Part shown: piece by piece, positions 63,882 through 64,000 of the stretch
How the letters are laid out: each line of letters begins with the position of its first letter
Position numbering within the stretch: the first letter of the stretch is position 1
Assembly (NCBI RefSeq): GCF_025060755.1
Contig: NZ_JANYUY010000034.1
Span: 24,221 to 88,220 of the forward strand
From: Paenibacillus doosanensis
Lineage (GTDB): Bacteria > Bacillota > Bacilli > Paenibacillales > NBRC-103111
DNA: 64,000 nt
Reading direction: 5' to 3'
Notes under the pieces: model-generated
What the model was told of the DNA's origin: nothing
The model's input: only the letters and a program-made list of their open reading frames with translations
Database searches by the model: none
Position numbers and translations under genes: made by a program

Positions 63882-64000
63882 GTGCCCAGAGGCACGCATC
63901 TTCTAGCCGGTGAAAATCCGGTCGCGGGAGGGGCCAAGCCCCCGCGTAGCTAGGATGCCTGCGTACGGCGAAATCTGTGCGTAGAAGCGCGTCGACGAAA
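63882..64000 (+). mobile_element. Possible 5' end of a group II intron, cut by the window edge
   Basis: Just after the terminator the sequence changes to gtgcccagaggcacgc, then ccggtgaaaatccgg, cgcgggaggggccaagcccccgcg and the run tagctagg..gcctgcgtacgg. Several short stems and the GTG start with a GGTGAAA hairpin remind me of domain I of bacterial group II introns, which may insert close to terminators. The fifth base does not fit GTGYG, and no reverse transcriptase frame is visible because the window ends. Another structured RNA is possible. Confidence 0.4.

Noticed and set aside
63882..63960. Cobalamin riboswitch suggested by the ggtgaaaatccgg stretch
   Set aside because: The rest of the B12-box pattern is missing and the element follows rather than precedes a gene within the window.
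1..64000. tRNA, rRNA or CRISPR
   Set aside because: No rRNA segment, T-loop-like sequence in a foldable context, or regularly spaced repeat array was found.

Overview
The window looks like a chromosomal segment of a spore-forming member of the Paenibacillaceae, probably Paenibacillus or a close relative. The reasons are moderate-to-high GC, strong AGGAGG-type ribosome sites, several YesM/YesN-type two-component pairs beside sugar ABC importers that lack an ATPase, sporulation-associated genes (prkA, yhbH, spoVR), an AbrB-like transition-state regulator, and a near-perfect GlnR/TnrA operator in front of a glutamine synthetase gene. The genus is an inference; there is no rRNA in the window.

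Layout. 1-9.6 kb is mostly housekeeping: the end of a DAHP synthase, glnA behind a GlnR box, a ComB-like phosphatase coupled to an acetyltransferase, a frameshifted S9 peptidase, thpR, serC, an orphan response regulator, trmL, an AbrB-like regulator and a 32-residue membrane peptide. 9.6-18.1 kb is a carbohydrate-sensing unit. A leftward operon (YesM kinase, YesN regulator, membrane coiled-coil protein, phosphodiester glycosidase) is divergent from a rightward importer (two permeases and a binding lipoprotein). 18.3-22.9 kb holds an MFS transporter, a large protein with the architecture of rifampin phosphotransferase rather than PEP synthase, and its likely MarR regulator. Two matching palindromes flank the last two genes, and a MITE-like element lies between them. 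23-44 kb is mixed: a flavoprotein oxidoreductase, polysaccharide deacetylase, DUF2161 protein, glycerol-1-phosphate dehydrogenase, prkA, a glycine/histidine/tyrosine-rich probable spore-surface protein, a kinase with an N-terminal LytTR-like domain, a DUF2334 surface protein, a dehydrogenase-cupin fusion, glutaminase, Mn-pyrophosphatase and spoVR-yhbH.

The most interesting region is 44.3-63.8 kb, about 20 kb all on the + strand. It encodes an AraC regulator, a YesM/YesN pair, a first importer (binding protein and two permeases), an APS kinase overlapping a sulfatase-like gene, a Gfo/Idh/MocA oxidoreductase, a sugar-phosphate isomerase-like TIM barrel, a second sulfatase-like gene, a second oxidoreductase, a second importer (two permeases and a binding protein) and finally a sulfatase with the canonical CxPxR motif. 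Both earlier sulfatase-like proteins have threonine where the formylglycine precursor should be. There is no glycoside hydrolase and no ABC ATPase. I infer that the locus takes up small sulfated or phosphorylated sugars or cyclitols, removes the ester, and oxidises and isomerises the product. The Thr-type enzymes may not be sulfatases.

The last 120 bases, directly after a terminator, resemble the 5' end of a group II intron cut by the window edge. I saw no tRNA, rRNA, CRISPR array or intact insertion sequence.
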